Source of the DNA: Thalassobacillus devorans
GTDB lineage: Bacteria > Bacillota > Bacilli > Bacillales > Halobacillaceae
Direction of reading: 5' to 3'
DNA: 64,000 bases
Assembly (NCBI RefSeq): GCF_900176565.1
Contig: NZ_FXEH01000006.1
Span: 620,001 to 684,000, forward strand
A program made the position numbers and the translations under genes. The notes below the pieces were generated by a model. That model saw only the letters and a list, made by a program, of their open reading frames with translations. It was not told where the DNA came from and ran no database searches. Below, piece by piece: positions 25,454 through 33,936 of this stretch. How positions within the stretch are numbered: the stretch's first letter is position 1; every line of letters begins with the position of its first letter.

Positions 25454-26230
25454 TCAGGATTCATGAAGCCAGTCGTAGTACAGGTTGGATGGATCGTCCA
25501 TGATTTCTTTTCGTCCTACTTGCGTGAAGCTATTTCTCATTCCACCGTAAAAATAACCGAGAAAGGTTTTTTTGATCGCACCTTGCTTCTGGAGGAAAAT
25601 TGCCTGCTTGAAGGTTTTGGTGATCACGTCTATGTAATGGTCGACTGGATAGTTTAGCTTCATCTGCCGATAGGCACGCATGACACTGCCCCACGCGGCG
25701 TAAATATCCGTGATTTGTAAATAAGGTTTGGTCAGCTTAATAAACGCTTTTGGTATAAAAGCAGGGAGGTAGTCTGTATCCATCATCGGTTTGGATACAG
25801 CTTTTTTTATGTCTGACTTATGCGCGGGTGCCGGTTTCAAGGTGCTTCCTTCCGGTTGTTCGGTTTCTGCTTCTTTTTCCCATGGGCATGCAGCTGTTTC
25901 TTCAGGAAGGATGACTAGAAAATTCACGCCGCGTTTACCATTGGGGCGGACAGCCGGAACCCGCTTCATGAGTCCTTTGGCTACGAATATGTTGATGGCG
26001 CGAATGACCGTGCTCCGGCTGCGGCTTGTTTTCTCCATGATCGTGTCAATTTTGGCAAACGAAACACCTGGAAACTTCACCGAATGACGCCAGATGAATT
26101 TCAACACCTGAAGGGCACCAGGGGATAGCGTGGCTTTATGATGGTATAGAAAGGCGCGGACGCGGAGGTCCATCGCATTTTTGTTGGGAAATGATTGAAG
26201 TTGACGGATTTCTTGCAGCATGTTCATCAT
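25454..26230 (-). CDS. Helix-turn-helix protein of replication-initiator type
   Basis: A 258-residue protein with an N-terminal winged helix (about 30-105; TSRSRSTVIRAINIFVAKG is the recognition part), a Pro/Glu/Lys linker, and a C-terminal helical domain. The layout recalls HTH_36 proteins and plasmid or phage replication initiators that persist as chromosomal genes in Bacillaceae. There is no other phage gene here. Role unknown. Confidence 0.65.
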   Translation of the reverse strand: MMNMLQEIRQLQSFPNKNAMDLRVRAFLYHHKATLSPGALQVLKFIWRHSVKFPGVSFAKIDTIMEKTSRSRSTVIRAINIFVAKGLMKRVPAVRPNGKRGVNFLVILPEETAACPWEKEAETEQPEGSTLKPAPAHKSDIKKAVSKPMMDTDYLPAFIPKAFIKLTKPYLQITDIYAAWGSVMRAYRQMKLNYPVDHYIDVITKTFKQAIFLQKQGAIKKTFLGYFYGGMRNSFTQVGRKEIMDDPSNLYYDWLHES

Positions 26231-26632
26231 CCTATCACAGTCTTTTACTTCTATAATCGTAATTTCGATAAAAATGGTGTGACGGAATTTGAAAATTTTT
26301 TCGCTATGTTCGTTTTTCTCATGCTTTTCTATTATTAAATTTACGTTTTTGCTTCGTTTCCAGTGGGAATGAAGACGACTGGGTCCTTGTGGTGCCTGAT
26401 GTTCAGCCTTGGGGGTACGGTGTCATCTACCGTGGCATTCCTGGGGTGTCATCCGCGGTTGAAAAAAATAAAAAAATGCGTTATTCTAACGCACAGTATT
26501 CTTAGGGGATTTATCAGGCAATTGCTACCGTTTGCGTTGGTTAGTTGGGTGACCATGGTTGGTGATTCATGTTTACTAGGAATATAGCTGGGTATATAAT
26601 TAATGAGCCTACAGAGAAAAAAGGTGATACAA
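26231..26632. other. Intergenic region with a minus-strand terminator-like hairpin
   Basis: About 400 bases without a convincing gene. TGCGTT/AACGCA (26477-26493) followed on the minus strand by a long T-run forms a terminator with no minus-strand gene upstream of it, so an unrecognised short transcript is possible. GGTGTCATC is repeated at about 26418 and 26444. Confidence 0.4.
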
Positions 26633-26866
26633 GTGAAGCATCAAGAGTTAGACTTTATGCTTGATTCGCTTCTCGATACCAAAGAGGAGTTCGAAATCAA
26701 GGAGTATCCGAAGTACCGTTATGGCAAAAAGATTGTGGATGATAACGGGGACTACATGATTGTTTATTACCATCAAGAGATAGAAAAAGTAGTATATACG
26801 TTTAAAGGTGTGGAAGATATCTACTTCACCTTGTATATGCCAAAACAGAATACTAAAGTAACCTAG
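26633..26866 (+). CDS. Small hypothetical soluble protein
   Basis: A 77-residue acidic protein rich in Tyr and Lys (KYRYGKKIVDDNGDYMIVYY is typical). GTG start at 26633 behind AAAGGTGATAC. A good terminator follows. Family not recognised. Confidence 0.6.
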   Translation: MKHQELDFMLDSLLDTKEEFEIKEYPKYRYGKKIVDDNGDYMIVYYHQEIEKVVYTFKGVEDIYFTLYMPKQNTKVT

Positions 26867-26868
26867 CG

Positions 26869-26903
26869 CCTTTCTTCTGAAAGATAAACATTCAGGAGGA
26901 AGG
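26869..26903 (+). terminator. Intrinsic terminator
   Basis: CCTTTCTTCTGAA pairs with TTCAGGAGGAAGG (two G-T pairs), followed by seven T. Confidence 0.8.
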
Positions 26904-26915
26904 TTTTTTTGTTAC

Positions 26916-27161
26916 CTAAATGGGCATTACGGTTACAATTTGCTGGATACGTACAAATACAGTGGAATCGCCTGCTTTTAAAGCGATATGATCGGGCTGG
27001 ACTTCGATTAAATCTCCTCTGATCGTATCTTTTGTTGTTTCTACAATCAGCGTGGCACCAAGGATCGACTGAAGGCGATTCACAACAAAAGGATCGATCA
27101 AAGTCTTATATTGATGATTGGTTTCTTGGTTTCTGTCTCCTGCGTGTACATCATGACGCAT
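26916..27161 (-). CDS. YuzF-like DUF2642 protein
   Basis: An 81-residue protein of the DUF2642/YuzF type, an Sm-like small beta fold: LIDPFVVNRLQSILGATLIV, interrupted, then RGDLIEVQPDHIAL and a final hydrophobic strand. Related proteins are spore-coat associated. The ATG at 27161 lies 8 nt after GGGGG; a longer frame from 27182 is less likely. Confidence 0.75.
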   Translation of the reverse strand: MRHDVHAGDRNQETNHQYKTLIDPFVVNRLQSILGATLIVETTKDTIRGDLIEVQPDHIALKAGDSTVFVRIQQIVTVMPI

Positions 27162-27231
27162 GTCACATTCCCCCATTCTCATACTGCATTCAATTTATGC
27201 AAGGTCACTGAAAAGGTGCTGCCAATCAAAA

Positions 27232-27258
27232 AACCCTTCCTTTCGGGAAGGAAGGGTT
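27232..27258 (-). terminator. Terminator after YczE-like gene
   Basis: AACCCTTCC/GGAAGGGTT with an inner TTCC/GGAA pairing; on the minus strand it is followed by a six-T run. Confidence 0.75.
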
Positions 27259-27268
27259 AGTCATTACC

Positions 27269-27907
27269 TTAAGTCAGCGGCTCATACCTGCTTTGGTATT
27301 GTGGGTGATAGAGATAATAAATAGGATACCCTTTCGTATAAAAATACTGTATGAGTGGACCGGCGCCGAACGTTCCCATAATGGTACCGATTCCCACTGG
27401 GCCACCAATCAACAATGCCGAAGTTGAGGTGGTGACTGCGATGGCTGTCTGGCTTGCCAGCAGGCTGATGTTGAACTTGTCAGCGATGACTAAAAATAAT
27501 TGATCGACTGGTGCTCGCGGCAGTTGAGGTAAAATGTAAATCGCTACCCCTAAAGCAGTGAAACTGACACCGGCTATAACGGTGAGAAGCTGAATGAAAA
27601 ATGGTGCGGAAGCTAAGGTCATATGTTTGAACACAACTTCCAGCCAGAAGTCCAATACCAGGCTTTCTAAAATAAGTGGCAGTAAAGCACGAAATTCCGG
27701 CTTTTGCTTCATTAACCACCCATTGAGGAAAATGAAAGCGAGCTGAAACATTCCGTACCAAATGCCAACGGTAAAACCGAAACGATCAGATAATCCTACA
27801 AATAGTGCCGTCCAAAATCCCGCGCCTAAGGCGGCTTTTATTATAAGGGCTACACCAAAAAAATTCACAACTATTCCAAGCATGTACACCGCGGTACGAT
27901 AAAACAT
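27269..27907 (-). CDS. YczE/YyaS/YitT-family membrane protein
   Basis: A 212-residue integral membrane protein with about five hydrophobic helices. The early segment NFFGVALIIKAALGAGFW and the later LGVAIYILPQLPRAPVDQL are typical of the YczE/YyaS family. Function unknown. The ATG at 27907 follows GAGGG at 8 nt. Confidence 0.8.
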   Translation of the reverse strand: MFYRTAVYMLGIVVNFFGVALIIKAALGAGFWTALFVGLSDRFGFTVGIWYGMFQLAFIFLNGWLMKQKPEFRALLPLILESLVLDFWLEVVFKHMTLASAPFFIQLLTVIAGVSFTALGVAIYILPQLPRAPVDQLFLVIADKFNISLLASQTAIAVTTSTSALLIGGPVGIGTIMGTFGAGPLIQYFYTKGYPIYYLYHPQYQSRYEPLT

Positions 27908-28107
27908 TATGATAACCCTCGTCTTTCTGATCAAACAATTTTATTGGGCCATTCTATTAGCTGGATTTTTTCACGTCAATAGGGTGCTGAAATTTTCCTT
28001 TTATCTATCTTTTTTCCACAATAAGTCCCGTGAAGTGAAAGACATAATAGGACAAGCTTCATGTGAATAGCATGGTATATAGAGACTACCTGAGAGGGTG
28101 AGGGATC

Positions 28108-29520
28108 GTGCAAATTCATGTGGTTGTTTCAGGAGATACGTTATGGGCTGTGGCCCGGCGTTATGGAACGGATATGAACCAGATTGTTTTGGCGAATCAG
28201 ATAGAAAATCCTGATGTACTCGTGGTGGGTCAGGCGCTTGTCATCCCTGAACCGGGACGGGAGTATGTAGTCCAGCCGGGAGATACGTTGTGGGCGATCG
28301 CGCAACGCTTTGTAGTACCGGTGCAGGAGCTCGCACAAGTCAACCAAATCACGAATCCGGCATTGATTTTTGTGGGAGATATGCTGGTACTGCCGTACTT
28401 TCCATATCGTGTTCGGTCTGGGGACACGTTATGGCAGATTGCCAGACGGTTCGGGGCGTCTGTGGACCGGATCGTACAGGTGAACTCGATCAGTAATCCA
28501 GCGATGCTGTCGGTCGGCCAGGTTTTGTATATTCCCCGTGAGCCGCGGCCTGTTACGGAAATCAATGCTTATATTACGAATACCGGGGAGGAAGGGCGTA
28601 GCGAGGTGCTGGCGCTCGGGAGGAATTTTACTTACTTATCGCCATTCACATACTCCATAAGAGAAGATGGTTCTATTACGGATATGCGGGAGACCCCCGT
28701 GCTGGAAGCGGCGCGAGCGACAGCCGTTGCGCCATTGTTAGTGCTCACCAATTTCAGGGATCGGTCGTTCGATTCTGATGTGGCGGCGACTATTTTGCGA
28801 AGTCCTGAGCTGCAGGAAACCTTGATTACGAACATCATCGAGACAATGGAGGAAAAAGGGTATACCGGTCTGAATGTTGATTTCGAATACGTCTATCCGG
28901 AAGACCGGGAAAATTACAATGATTTTCTCAGGCGCGCTGTAGCGAGACTCAGGCCGGCAGGCTATTCAGTCTCGACGGCATTGGCACCGAAAGAATCAGC
29001 TGATCAGGTGGGGCTTTTGTATGAAGCGCATGACTATGCGGCGCACGGGGAAATTGTCGATTTTGTCGTTATTATGACTTATGAATGGGGCTGGGCCGGT
29101 GGAGAACCGTGGGCGATCGCGCCGATCAATAAAGTCCGCGATGTGCTCGACTATGCGGTTACAGAGATACCTCCCAAGAAAATTTTGATGGGCATCCCGT
29201 TGTATGGGCGGGACTGGAAAATTCCATGGCAGCAAGGCACGTTTGCCCGGACGGTCAGTCCAAAAGAAGCCGTGCAGCTTGCCGCCCGGTATGGAGTCGA
29301 TATTCAGTATGATGACGAGTACCAGTCGCCGTTTTTCCGTTACGTCGACGCGAGCGGCCAGGAGCATGAGGTGTGGTTCGAGGATGCCAGGAGTATGCAG
29401 GCGAAATACGATACCATCAAGGAATATGGCCTGCGCGGCGGCAGTTATTGGGTGCTCGGAAGCCCGTTCCCGCAAAACTGGCCGGTACTGCGTAATAATT
29501 TTACGATTGAAAAATATTAA
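28108..29520 (+). CDS. yaaH: Spore cortex hydrolase: three LysM domains plus GH18 (YaaH/SleL type)
   Basis: A 470-residue protein with three LysM peptidoglycan-binding modules (about 2-47, 52-97, 99-144; each opens with the SGDTLWAVA-type motif) and a glycoside hydrolase 18 domain (about 150-465). The catalytic motif is GLNVDFEYV with Glu260. YaaH/SleL cleaves cortical muramic-delta-lactam peptidoglycan during germination and is a spore-coat enzyme. B. subtilis YaaH has two LysM modules; this one has three. GTG start behind GGGTGAGGG. Confidence 0.92.
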   Translation: MQIHVVVSGDTLWAVARRYGTDMNQIVLANQIENPDVLVVGQALVIPEPGREYVVQPGDTLWAIAQRFVVPVQELAQVNQITNPALIFVGDMLVLPYFPYRVRSGDTLWQIARRFGASVDRIVQVNSISNPAMLSVGQVLYIPREPRPVTEINAYITNTGEEGRSEVLALGRNFTYLSPFTYSIREDGSITDMRETPVLEAARATAVAPLLVLTNFRDRSFDSDVAATILRSPELQETLITNIIETMEEKGYTGLNVDFEYVYPEDRENYNDFLRRAVARLRPAGYSVSTALAPKESADQVGLLYEAHDYAAHGEIVDFVVIMTYEWGWAGGEPWAIAPINKVRDVLDYAVTEIPPKKILMGIPLYGRDWKIPWQQGTFARTVSPKEAVQLAARYGVDIQYDDEYQSPFFRYVDASGQEHEVWFEDARSMQAKYDTIKEYGLRGGSYWVLGSPFPQNWPVLRNNFTIEKY

Positions 29521-29525
29521 ACCAA

Positions 29526-29548
29526 AAGCGTGCTTAGCCGGCACGCTT
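29526..29548 (+). terminator. Terminator after yaaH
   Basis: AAGCGTGC/GCACGCTT, 7-nt loop, followed by ATTTCT. Confidence 0.75.
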
Positions 29549-29637
29549 ATTTCTATGAATAGATACAAGAATCTTCTATAAATGTTAAAATGGAGGAAAT
29601 TGTCTGAAAATAGTATTTCATGGAAAGGAGAATAGGG

Positions 29638-30015
29638 GTGAACAGAAAAAGGGTCTCCTATGCCGTTCTCCTTTTGATAACAGGGTTGCTGGTCACTTTT
29701 TCATTGGAGTTACCGGTATTAGGATATAAAAAATTGGATTACAACGAAGATACCGAAACTACACAAATCACGGAATATTATTGGTATGGCGGGATAAAAA
29801 AACGGGAACCGTTTGATGGGAATCCGGATGGGGAGCTGGCCATTTTTCAAAAACAGTCCCGGCTGCAAAACATTCAAATTAGTACCGTTGTATTCTTCCT
29901 GATGACTATAGCTGGGAAATGGGCTCGGGAAAGGCGGATCGTGGTGATCGGTTCCCTGGCATTAGCGGTCATTTTCAGTGTAGTTGATATACTGATCGTT
30001 ACGAATTTTATTTAA
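29638..30015 (+). CDS. Three-helix hypothetical membrane protein
   Basis: A 125-residue membrane protein with helices near 7-25, 80-95 and 100-122 and a Tyr/Glu-rich external loop between the first two. GTG start at 29638, 7 nt after AAAGGAG. No family recognised. A 28-residue membrane peptide follows 22 bases later and may be co-transcribed. Confidence 0.65.
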   Translation: MNRKRVSYAVLLLITGLLVTFSLELPVLGYKKLDYNEDTETTQITEYYWYGGIKKREPFDGNPDGELAIFQKQSRLQNIQISTVVFFLMTIAGKWARERRIVVIGSLALAVIFSVVDILIVTNFI

Positions 30016-30037
30016 AATTGAAAAAGGGGGAACCCAG

Positions 30038-30124
30038 ATGGGCCTGACGAATATCCTGCTTGGTGTCGGTGTAACATTCTTCGTATTATTCATTATCGCT
30101 ATATCTTCTGCTTTAAAAAGATAA
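30038..30124 (+). CDS. 28-residue single-helix membrane peptide
   Basis: Reads MGLTNILLGVGVTFF and continues as one hydrophobic helix ending SALKR. The ribosome site AAAAAGGGGG is strong. Function unknown. Confidence 0.55.
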   Translation: MGLTNILLGVGVTFFVLFIIAISSALKR

Positions 30125-30160
30125 GGGAGGAACGGAATCGGATGCTCCCTCCCTAAAAAG

Positions 30161-31183
30161 TCATTGCTCCAAATATCTTCTGTCTTTCAAAAACAACTTC
30201 CAGAATAGATAGAAAGCCGGAACTAAGATGGCCATTCCAATAATGGTTGCAATCAACAGGGCATAAAACATCGAAGGATTGGTGAACGCTTCCTCGATGG
30301 TCAGGTGCGGATAGACCATGTACGGCAGGTGTGAAGAACCGTACGCATAGATGGCAAAACCATACTGTAAAACTACAAACACGACGGCATAACGGAATAA
30401 TCCCCGCTGTCCGTCCCTGTTTTTCAAAAACAGGGCGGCATAGCCAAATAGAAACAACAAGAGGGACATGCCGAATCCATACAAATGGTTTTCCACATTA
30501 GTCAGGAACCACGATGCTTCCGGTTCTAATGTGAATAGGGTTAAAACAGCAACAACAATCGTTACCGGTCCCGCTACAATTGCGTGTTTCCGGTACAATT
30601 GAGCAGCTGATGGATCTTTAGAAACGGAGGCATAATCCGCTAAAAATAAGGCGGATAAGAAAAATTGTGTGCAAATGCCAAACAGGATATGGGCGTAGGT
30701 GGTGAAACTTGTCAGCAGTTTTCCGTACAGCAGCTCATGGTGACCGTTTTCCATCGTAATAAATCCTCCAAGCGTAACAGGTAAGATACTCACCAATAAT
30801 GCCGGGATCAGTATGCCCGTAATTCCTGATATCACCTGCAATAGTCTGCCATACCGTTTCACCGAATGAGAAAAGACCATGAAAGTGGTCCGGATCGTCA
30901 ACAGAACGAGCCCAAGACCGATAGGCAGAAGGAACAAAACCCCAAGCATGGAAGCGGCAAACGGGAAAAAGCTGTATAAGGCTACCACAAATAACACGAG
31001 AAAGACATTGGTCACTTCCCAGGTAGGAGACAGGAAGCGGTTGGCAATCAGCGAGGCACCGGTATTATTTTTTTTACCATAAATCATCCCCCAGAAACCT
31101 GCCCCAAAATCAAGCGAACCGAGCATAGAGTAAATGTATAAAAAGCTCCAGAGAATCGTAATTGCGATGATGGATGCTTCCAT
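30161..31183 (-). CDS. cydB: Cytochrome bd-type quinol oxidase subunit II
   Basis: A 340-residue subunit II of the bd oxidase family with eight to nine membrane helices; SMLGSLDFGAGFWGM near residue 20 is the family's first-helix signature. It partners CydA encoded 3 bp upstream, whose last codons contain its ribosome site. The complex oxidises menaquinol and reduces oxygen. Length and sequence suit the YthB/CIO branch. Confidence 0.85.
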   Translation of the reverse strand: MEASIIAITILWSFLYIYSMLGSLDFGAGFWGMIYGKKNNTGASLIANRFLSPTWEVTNVFLVLFVVALYSFFPFAASMLGVLFLLPIGLGLVLLTIRTTFMVFSHSVKRYGRLLQVISGITGILIPALLVSILPVTLGGFITMENGHHELLYGKLLTSFTTYAHILFGICTQFFLSALFLADYASVSKDPSAAQLYRKHAIVAGPVTIVVAVLTLFTLEPEASWFLTNVENHLYGFGMSLLLFLFGYAALFLKNRDGQRGLFRYAVVFVVLQYGFAIYAYGSSHLPYMVYPHLTIEEAFTNPSMFYALLIATIIGMAILVPAFYLFWKLFLKDRRYLEQ

Positions 31184-31186
31184 GGT

Positions 31187-32512
31187 TTATCCCTCCAGTT
31201 GCAAATCTTTCATGACCGGGTTTCGCTTGAAGTAGTAACGCATGACGAAGCTGGTGATGAACAGTAATGCGATATACAGCCCGGCGAATAAAAAGAATAA
31301 CAGCCCGACATAATCAGAATCTGTCGCAGCTTCCGTCGTTCTCATCACATCGGTGATGGTCCATGGCTGGCGCCCGATACAGCTGAAGCACCAGCCGGCC
31401 TCAATGGCAATGATGGCAAGCGGTCCACCTGCTGTCAGTCCGGCAAACATCCACGGTTTGAACTCTTTTTTTAATACAAACTTCCATATCACCAGGAAAG
31501 CGGAATAGAGAAGCAATAACGTACCGATACCGACCATCACGTTAAACAGGGTGTGGACGAATAAAGGCGGCCATTCATCCTTCGGGAATTCATTCAACCC
31601 TAATACTTCTGTGTCAAAGCGGTCTCCAGCCAGGAAGCTTAGCGCACCGGGAATTTCAATCGCAAATTTCACCGACTCGCTCTCTTCATCGGTAAACCCG
31701 CCAATTGCAAGCGGGGCATAGGATTGCGTTTCGAATAATCCTTCCGCAGCCGCAAGTTTCCTTGGCATGTATTCGTGGAGCATCTGGGCTGTCTCATGAC
31801 CATTGGCAGCAGTTGCCAAAGACATAAGCAGACCTAACACGAGGGAGATTTTCAACCCCTTCATATGATAGCTGCGCTCTTCTTTTGTTATGTTTCTTTT
31901 TAGTAGTTTAAAGGCGGCAACCGACGCCATTACAAAAGCAGCGGTCATGTAAGCCGATACGGTCACGTGAAGGGCTGTGGCGAAAAAGCTCGGATTGAAA
32001 AAAGCATCCAATGGATCAACATCGACTACTTCCCCATTAACGATCCGGAACCCGTCCGGTGTGTTCATCCAGGCGTGGGCATCGGTGATCAGTATCGCCG
32101 AGCCGACCGCTCCGATAGCTACCAGGATGATGCTGCCAAGGCGCATGGCCGGTGATAAACGATCAGCAGCATAGAGATAGATCGACATAAAGACCGCTTC
32201 AATTAAAAATGCAAAAATTTCAATCAGGAACGGCAGGGCGATGATCTGTCCGACCATTTCCATGAAACCAGGCCATAACAACGATAATAGAACGCCGACA
32301 ATCGTTCCGGAAGCGATTGAAACAGCAATTAATATGGCGAACCCTTTCGTGATTCTGCGCGCCATGATGGCGTAATGGCGATCTTTGGTTATGATGTGCA
32401 TGAATTCACTTAAGATAATCATTAATGGCAGGCCGACACCTAGTGTGGCATAGATAATATGAAAACCGAGTGAGCTGCCGAACAGCACACGGGCGTACAT
32501 GACTGGATCCAA
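31187..32512 (-). CDS. cydA: Cytochrome bd-type quinol oxidase subunit I, YthA/CIO-like, with altered b595 motif
   Basis: A 441-residue subunit I with short Q-loop. The high-spin heme His is in SLGFHIIYATLGVG, the b558 ligands are His in LHVTVSAY and Met in NVMVGIG. The usual GWxxxExGRQPW reads GWCFSCIGRQPW, so the Glu that ligates heme b595 in E. coli is Cys378 here. I start at TTG 32512 (LDPVMYARVLFG) behind GAGGTGA; the longer frame to 32590 lacks a ribosome site and the family starts here. Confidence 0.87.
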   Translation of the reverse strand: MDPVMYARVLFGSSLGFHIIYATLGVGLPLMIILSEFMHIITKDRHYAIMARRITKGFAILIAVSIASGTIVGVLLSLLWPGFMEMVGQIIALPFLIEIFAFLIEAVFMSIYLYAADRLSPAMRLGSIILVAIGAVGSAILITDAHAWMNTPDGFRIVNGEVVDVDPLDAFFNPSFFATALHVTVSAYMTAAFVMASVAAFKLLKRNITKEERSYHMKGLKISLVLGLLMSLATAANGHETAQMLHEYMPRKLAAAEGLFETQSYAPLAIGGFTDEESESVKFAIEIPGALSFLAGDRFDTEVLGLNEFPKDEWPPLFVHTLFNVMVGIGTLLLLYSAFLVIWKFVLKKEFKPWMFAGLTAGGPLAIIAIEAGWCFSCIGRQPWTITDVMRTTEAATDSDYVGLLFFLFAGLYIALLFITSFVMRYYFKRNPVMKDLQLEG

Positions 32513-32675
32513 TCTACTCACCTCAGGAAGGAATAATCTGCTAGTTAGTAAGCCCTGTTCGACTATTTTTATTCCAACGGGATACTGCATTTATAAAACG
32601 TGTGATGTTTACGCCCTTTTTATAGTGGGAAAGTGGTTTATATAACCCAATTCCAACAGAAAGGATGAGCACAAC

Positions 32676-32843
32676 ATGGCACGAAAAGCACAATATCAAC
32701 CTGTAGGCGGAACTGGGATCGATCCAAGTGATGCACAGGAAGTACATTATGCGAAAGAATTCAAGCAAGCAGATAAAGCTGGAGGCTATCGAAAGCCTAG
32801 AGTCCAGGAAGCAAAACGTGAAAATCCTGAATTGAAAAAATAA
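32676..32843 (+). CDS. Small polar protein, YfhE-like motif
   Basis: A 55-residue basic, helix-poor protein: MARKAQYQPVGGTGIDPSDA, then QEVHYAKEFKQADKAGG and a Lys/Arg-rich end. The QEV-Y-EF-AD-AGG pattern reminds me of small YfhE-type proteins of Bacillaceae; a spore acid-soluble protein is another possibility. Ribosome site AAAGGATG and a strong terminator downstream support a real gene. Confidence 0.6.
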   Translation: MARKAQYQPVGGTGIDPSDAQEVHYAKEFKQADKAGGYRKPRVQEAKRENPELKK

Positions 32844-32852
32844 GCACCTTTG

Positions 32853-32882
32853 AAAAAGCAGCTTGAGAGCAAGCTGCTTTTT
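32853..32882 (+). terminator. Intrinsic terminator
   Basis: AAAAAGCAGCTTG/CAAGCTGCTTTTT, 4-nt loop, long T-run. Confidence 0.9.
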
Positions 32883-32976
32883 TTACGTTAAGAAGTTCAA
32901 ATTTGCTAAAGGCAAAGTATAATAAACACGAAGGATTATGGTGGTAAAACATGGCGAAGATGAAAGGGAGGTTTTT

Positions 32977-33525
32977 ATGAAACATGCGCTGGTGATTGGC
33001 GGTACGGGAATGTTAGCGGAAACGACACTGTGGCTCGCGGATCAAGGTTATCATGTCTCCGTAGTGGTGCGGAATAAACAGAAGATGGATAAGCTGATAG
33101 AGCGGTCCACTCGTAGCGATAAATTGATTCCGGTCTTAGTAGATTATAAAAATACAGAAGGATTGATACATAGATTGAGGGAAGATTTTGAGCGGCATGG
33201 CACGCCTCAACTGGTAGTAGCATGGATCCATTCGGATGCAGGGAAGGCCAGGGAGGTCATCCTGCATGAAGTGGCTAAAGCTACTGTTCCCTTCAACTTA
33301 TACATAATCCTTGGGAGCTCACACAACCGTGATGTCTTTCGGCAAGAGATTAATGTACCGGATCATGGCACGTTGCATATCGTGCAATTGGGCTATGTGG
33401 TGGAAGGGAATCGTTCAAAGTGGCTGGTGCATGACGAGATAGCACATGGTGTGATTGATGCGATAAGGAACGAAAAAATGGAACATGTTGTCGGTGTACT
33501 GGAACCGTGGGAACACCGGCCATGA
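32977..33525 (+). CDS. Short SDR-like NAD(P)-binding protein
   Basis: A 182-residue Rossmann protein starting MKHALVIGGTGMLAE with the glycine motif GGTGMLA. It is shorter than classical short-chain dehydrogenases and I do not see the YxxxK catalytic pair in its usual place, so it may be atypical or bind a nucleotide without SDR catalysis. ATG at 32977 behind GGGAGG. Confidence 0.7.
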   Translation: MKHALVIGGTGMLAETTLWLADQGYHVSVVVRNKQKMDKLIERSTRSDKLIPVLVDYKNTEGLIHRLREDFERHGTPQLVVAWIHSDAGKAREVILHEVAKATVPFNLYIILGSSHNRDVFRQEINVPDHGTLHIVQLGYVVEGNRSKWLVHDEIAHGVIDAIRNEKMEHVVGVLEPWEHRP

Positions 33526-33578
33526 TGGTTGGTTAATGAAGCGAAGCAAAAACTGTTATAGAATTAAGAACTTATATT

Positions 33579-33606
33579 AAGCCTGGATTTCATGTGAATC
33601 CAGGCT
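33579..33606 (+). terminator. Terminator after SDR-like gene
   Basis: AAGCCTGGATT/AATCCAGGCTT, 7-nt loop, T-rich tail. Confidence 0.85.
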
Positions 33607-33704
33607 TTTCCTATGTAAAAAAAAGAATTTCCTCTACTAGCCCGGTGTTAAAGTTTGACAACTTTGTTACAGTAGAAACATTTTTAAAAAATAATACCAG
33701 TAAG

Positions 33705-33720
33705 TGTGATTTAGTTCACT
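33705..33720 (+). promoter_or_regulatory. FNR/CRP-type box before heme-copper oxidase operon
   Basis: TGTGATTTAGTTCACT matches TGTGA-N6-TCACA at 9 of 10 positions. It lies 58-73 bp before the first gene of the oxidase operon and 45 bp after a TTGACA (33655-33660). Anaerobic control by Fnr is the simplest reading; not proven. Confidence 0.45.
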
Positions 33721-33777
33721 TAGTTAATAACCGTTCTCAATTATCATGGAGTTAACAAATAATAAGGGGGATTCGAA

Positions 33778-33924
33778 ATGGCGGAGTCAAACGTAAAGAA
33801 GACCGAAGAAGTGGTGGAAGAGCATTCGTCAATGAAGGGGACTATTTTTTCGGTAGCTGTGGTGGGGGGAGTCATTTTTCTAACGTATCTTCTGATTTAC
33901 GGATTGTATATGGCGAGAATATAG
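33778..33924 (+). CDS. Single-helix oxidase subunit IIa-like peptide
   Basis: A 48-residue protein with a charged N-terminus (AESNVKKTEEVVEEH) and one membrane helix. Its size and position directly before subunits II and I match the subunit IIa of ba3-type oxidases. Ribosome site AAGGGGGA. Confidence 0.75.
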   Translation: MAESNVKKTEEVVEEHSSMKGTIFSVAVVGGVIFLTYLLIYGLYMARI

Positions 33925-33936
33925 GAGGGGATGAAC

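Noticed and set aside
26363-26587. 74-codon plus-strand ORF in the 26.2-26.6 kb gap
   Set aside because: Mixed hydrophobic composition without a ribosome site, and it crosses a terminator-like hairpin.
32513-32590. 26-residue N-terminal extension of CydA
   Set aside because: No ribosome site before ATG 32590, while GAGGTGA precedes TTG 32512, where the family normally begins.
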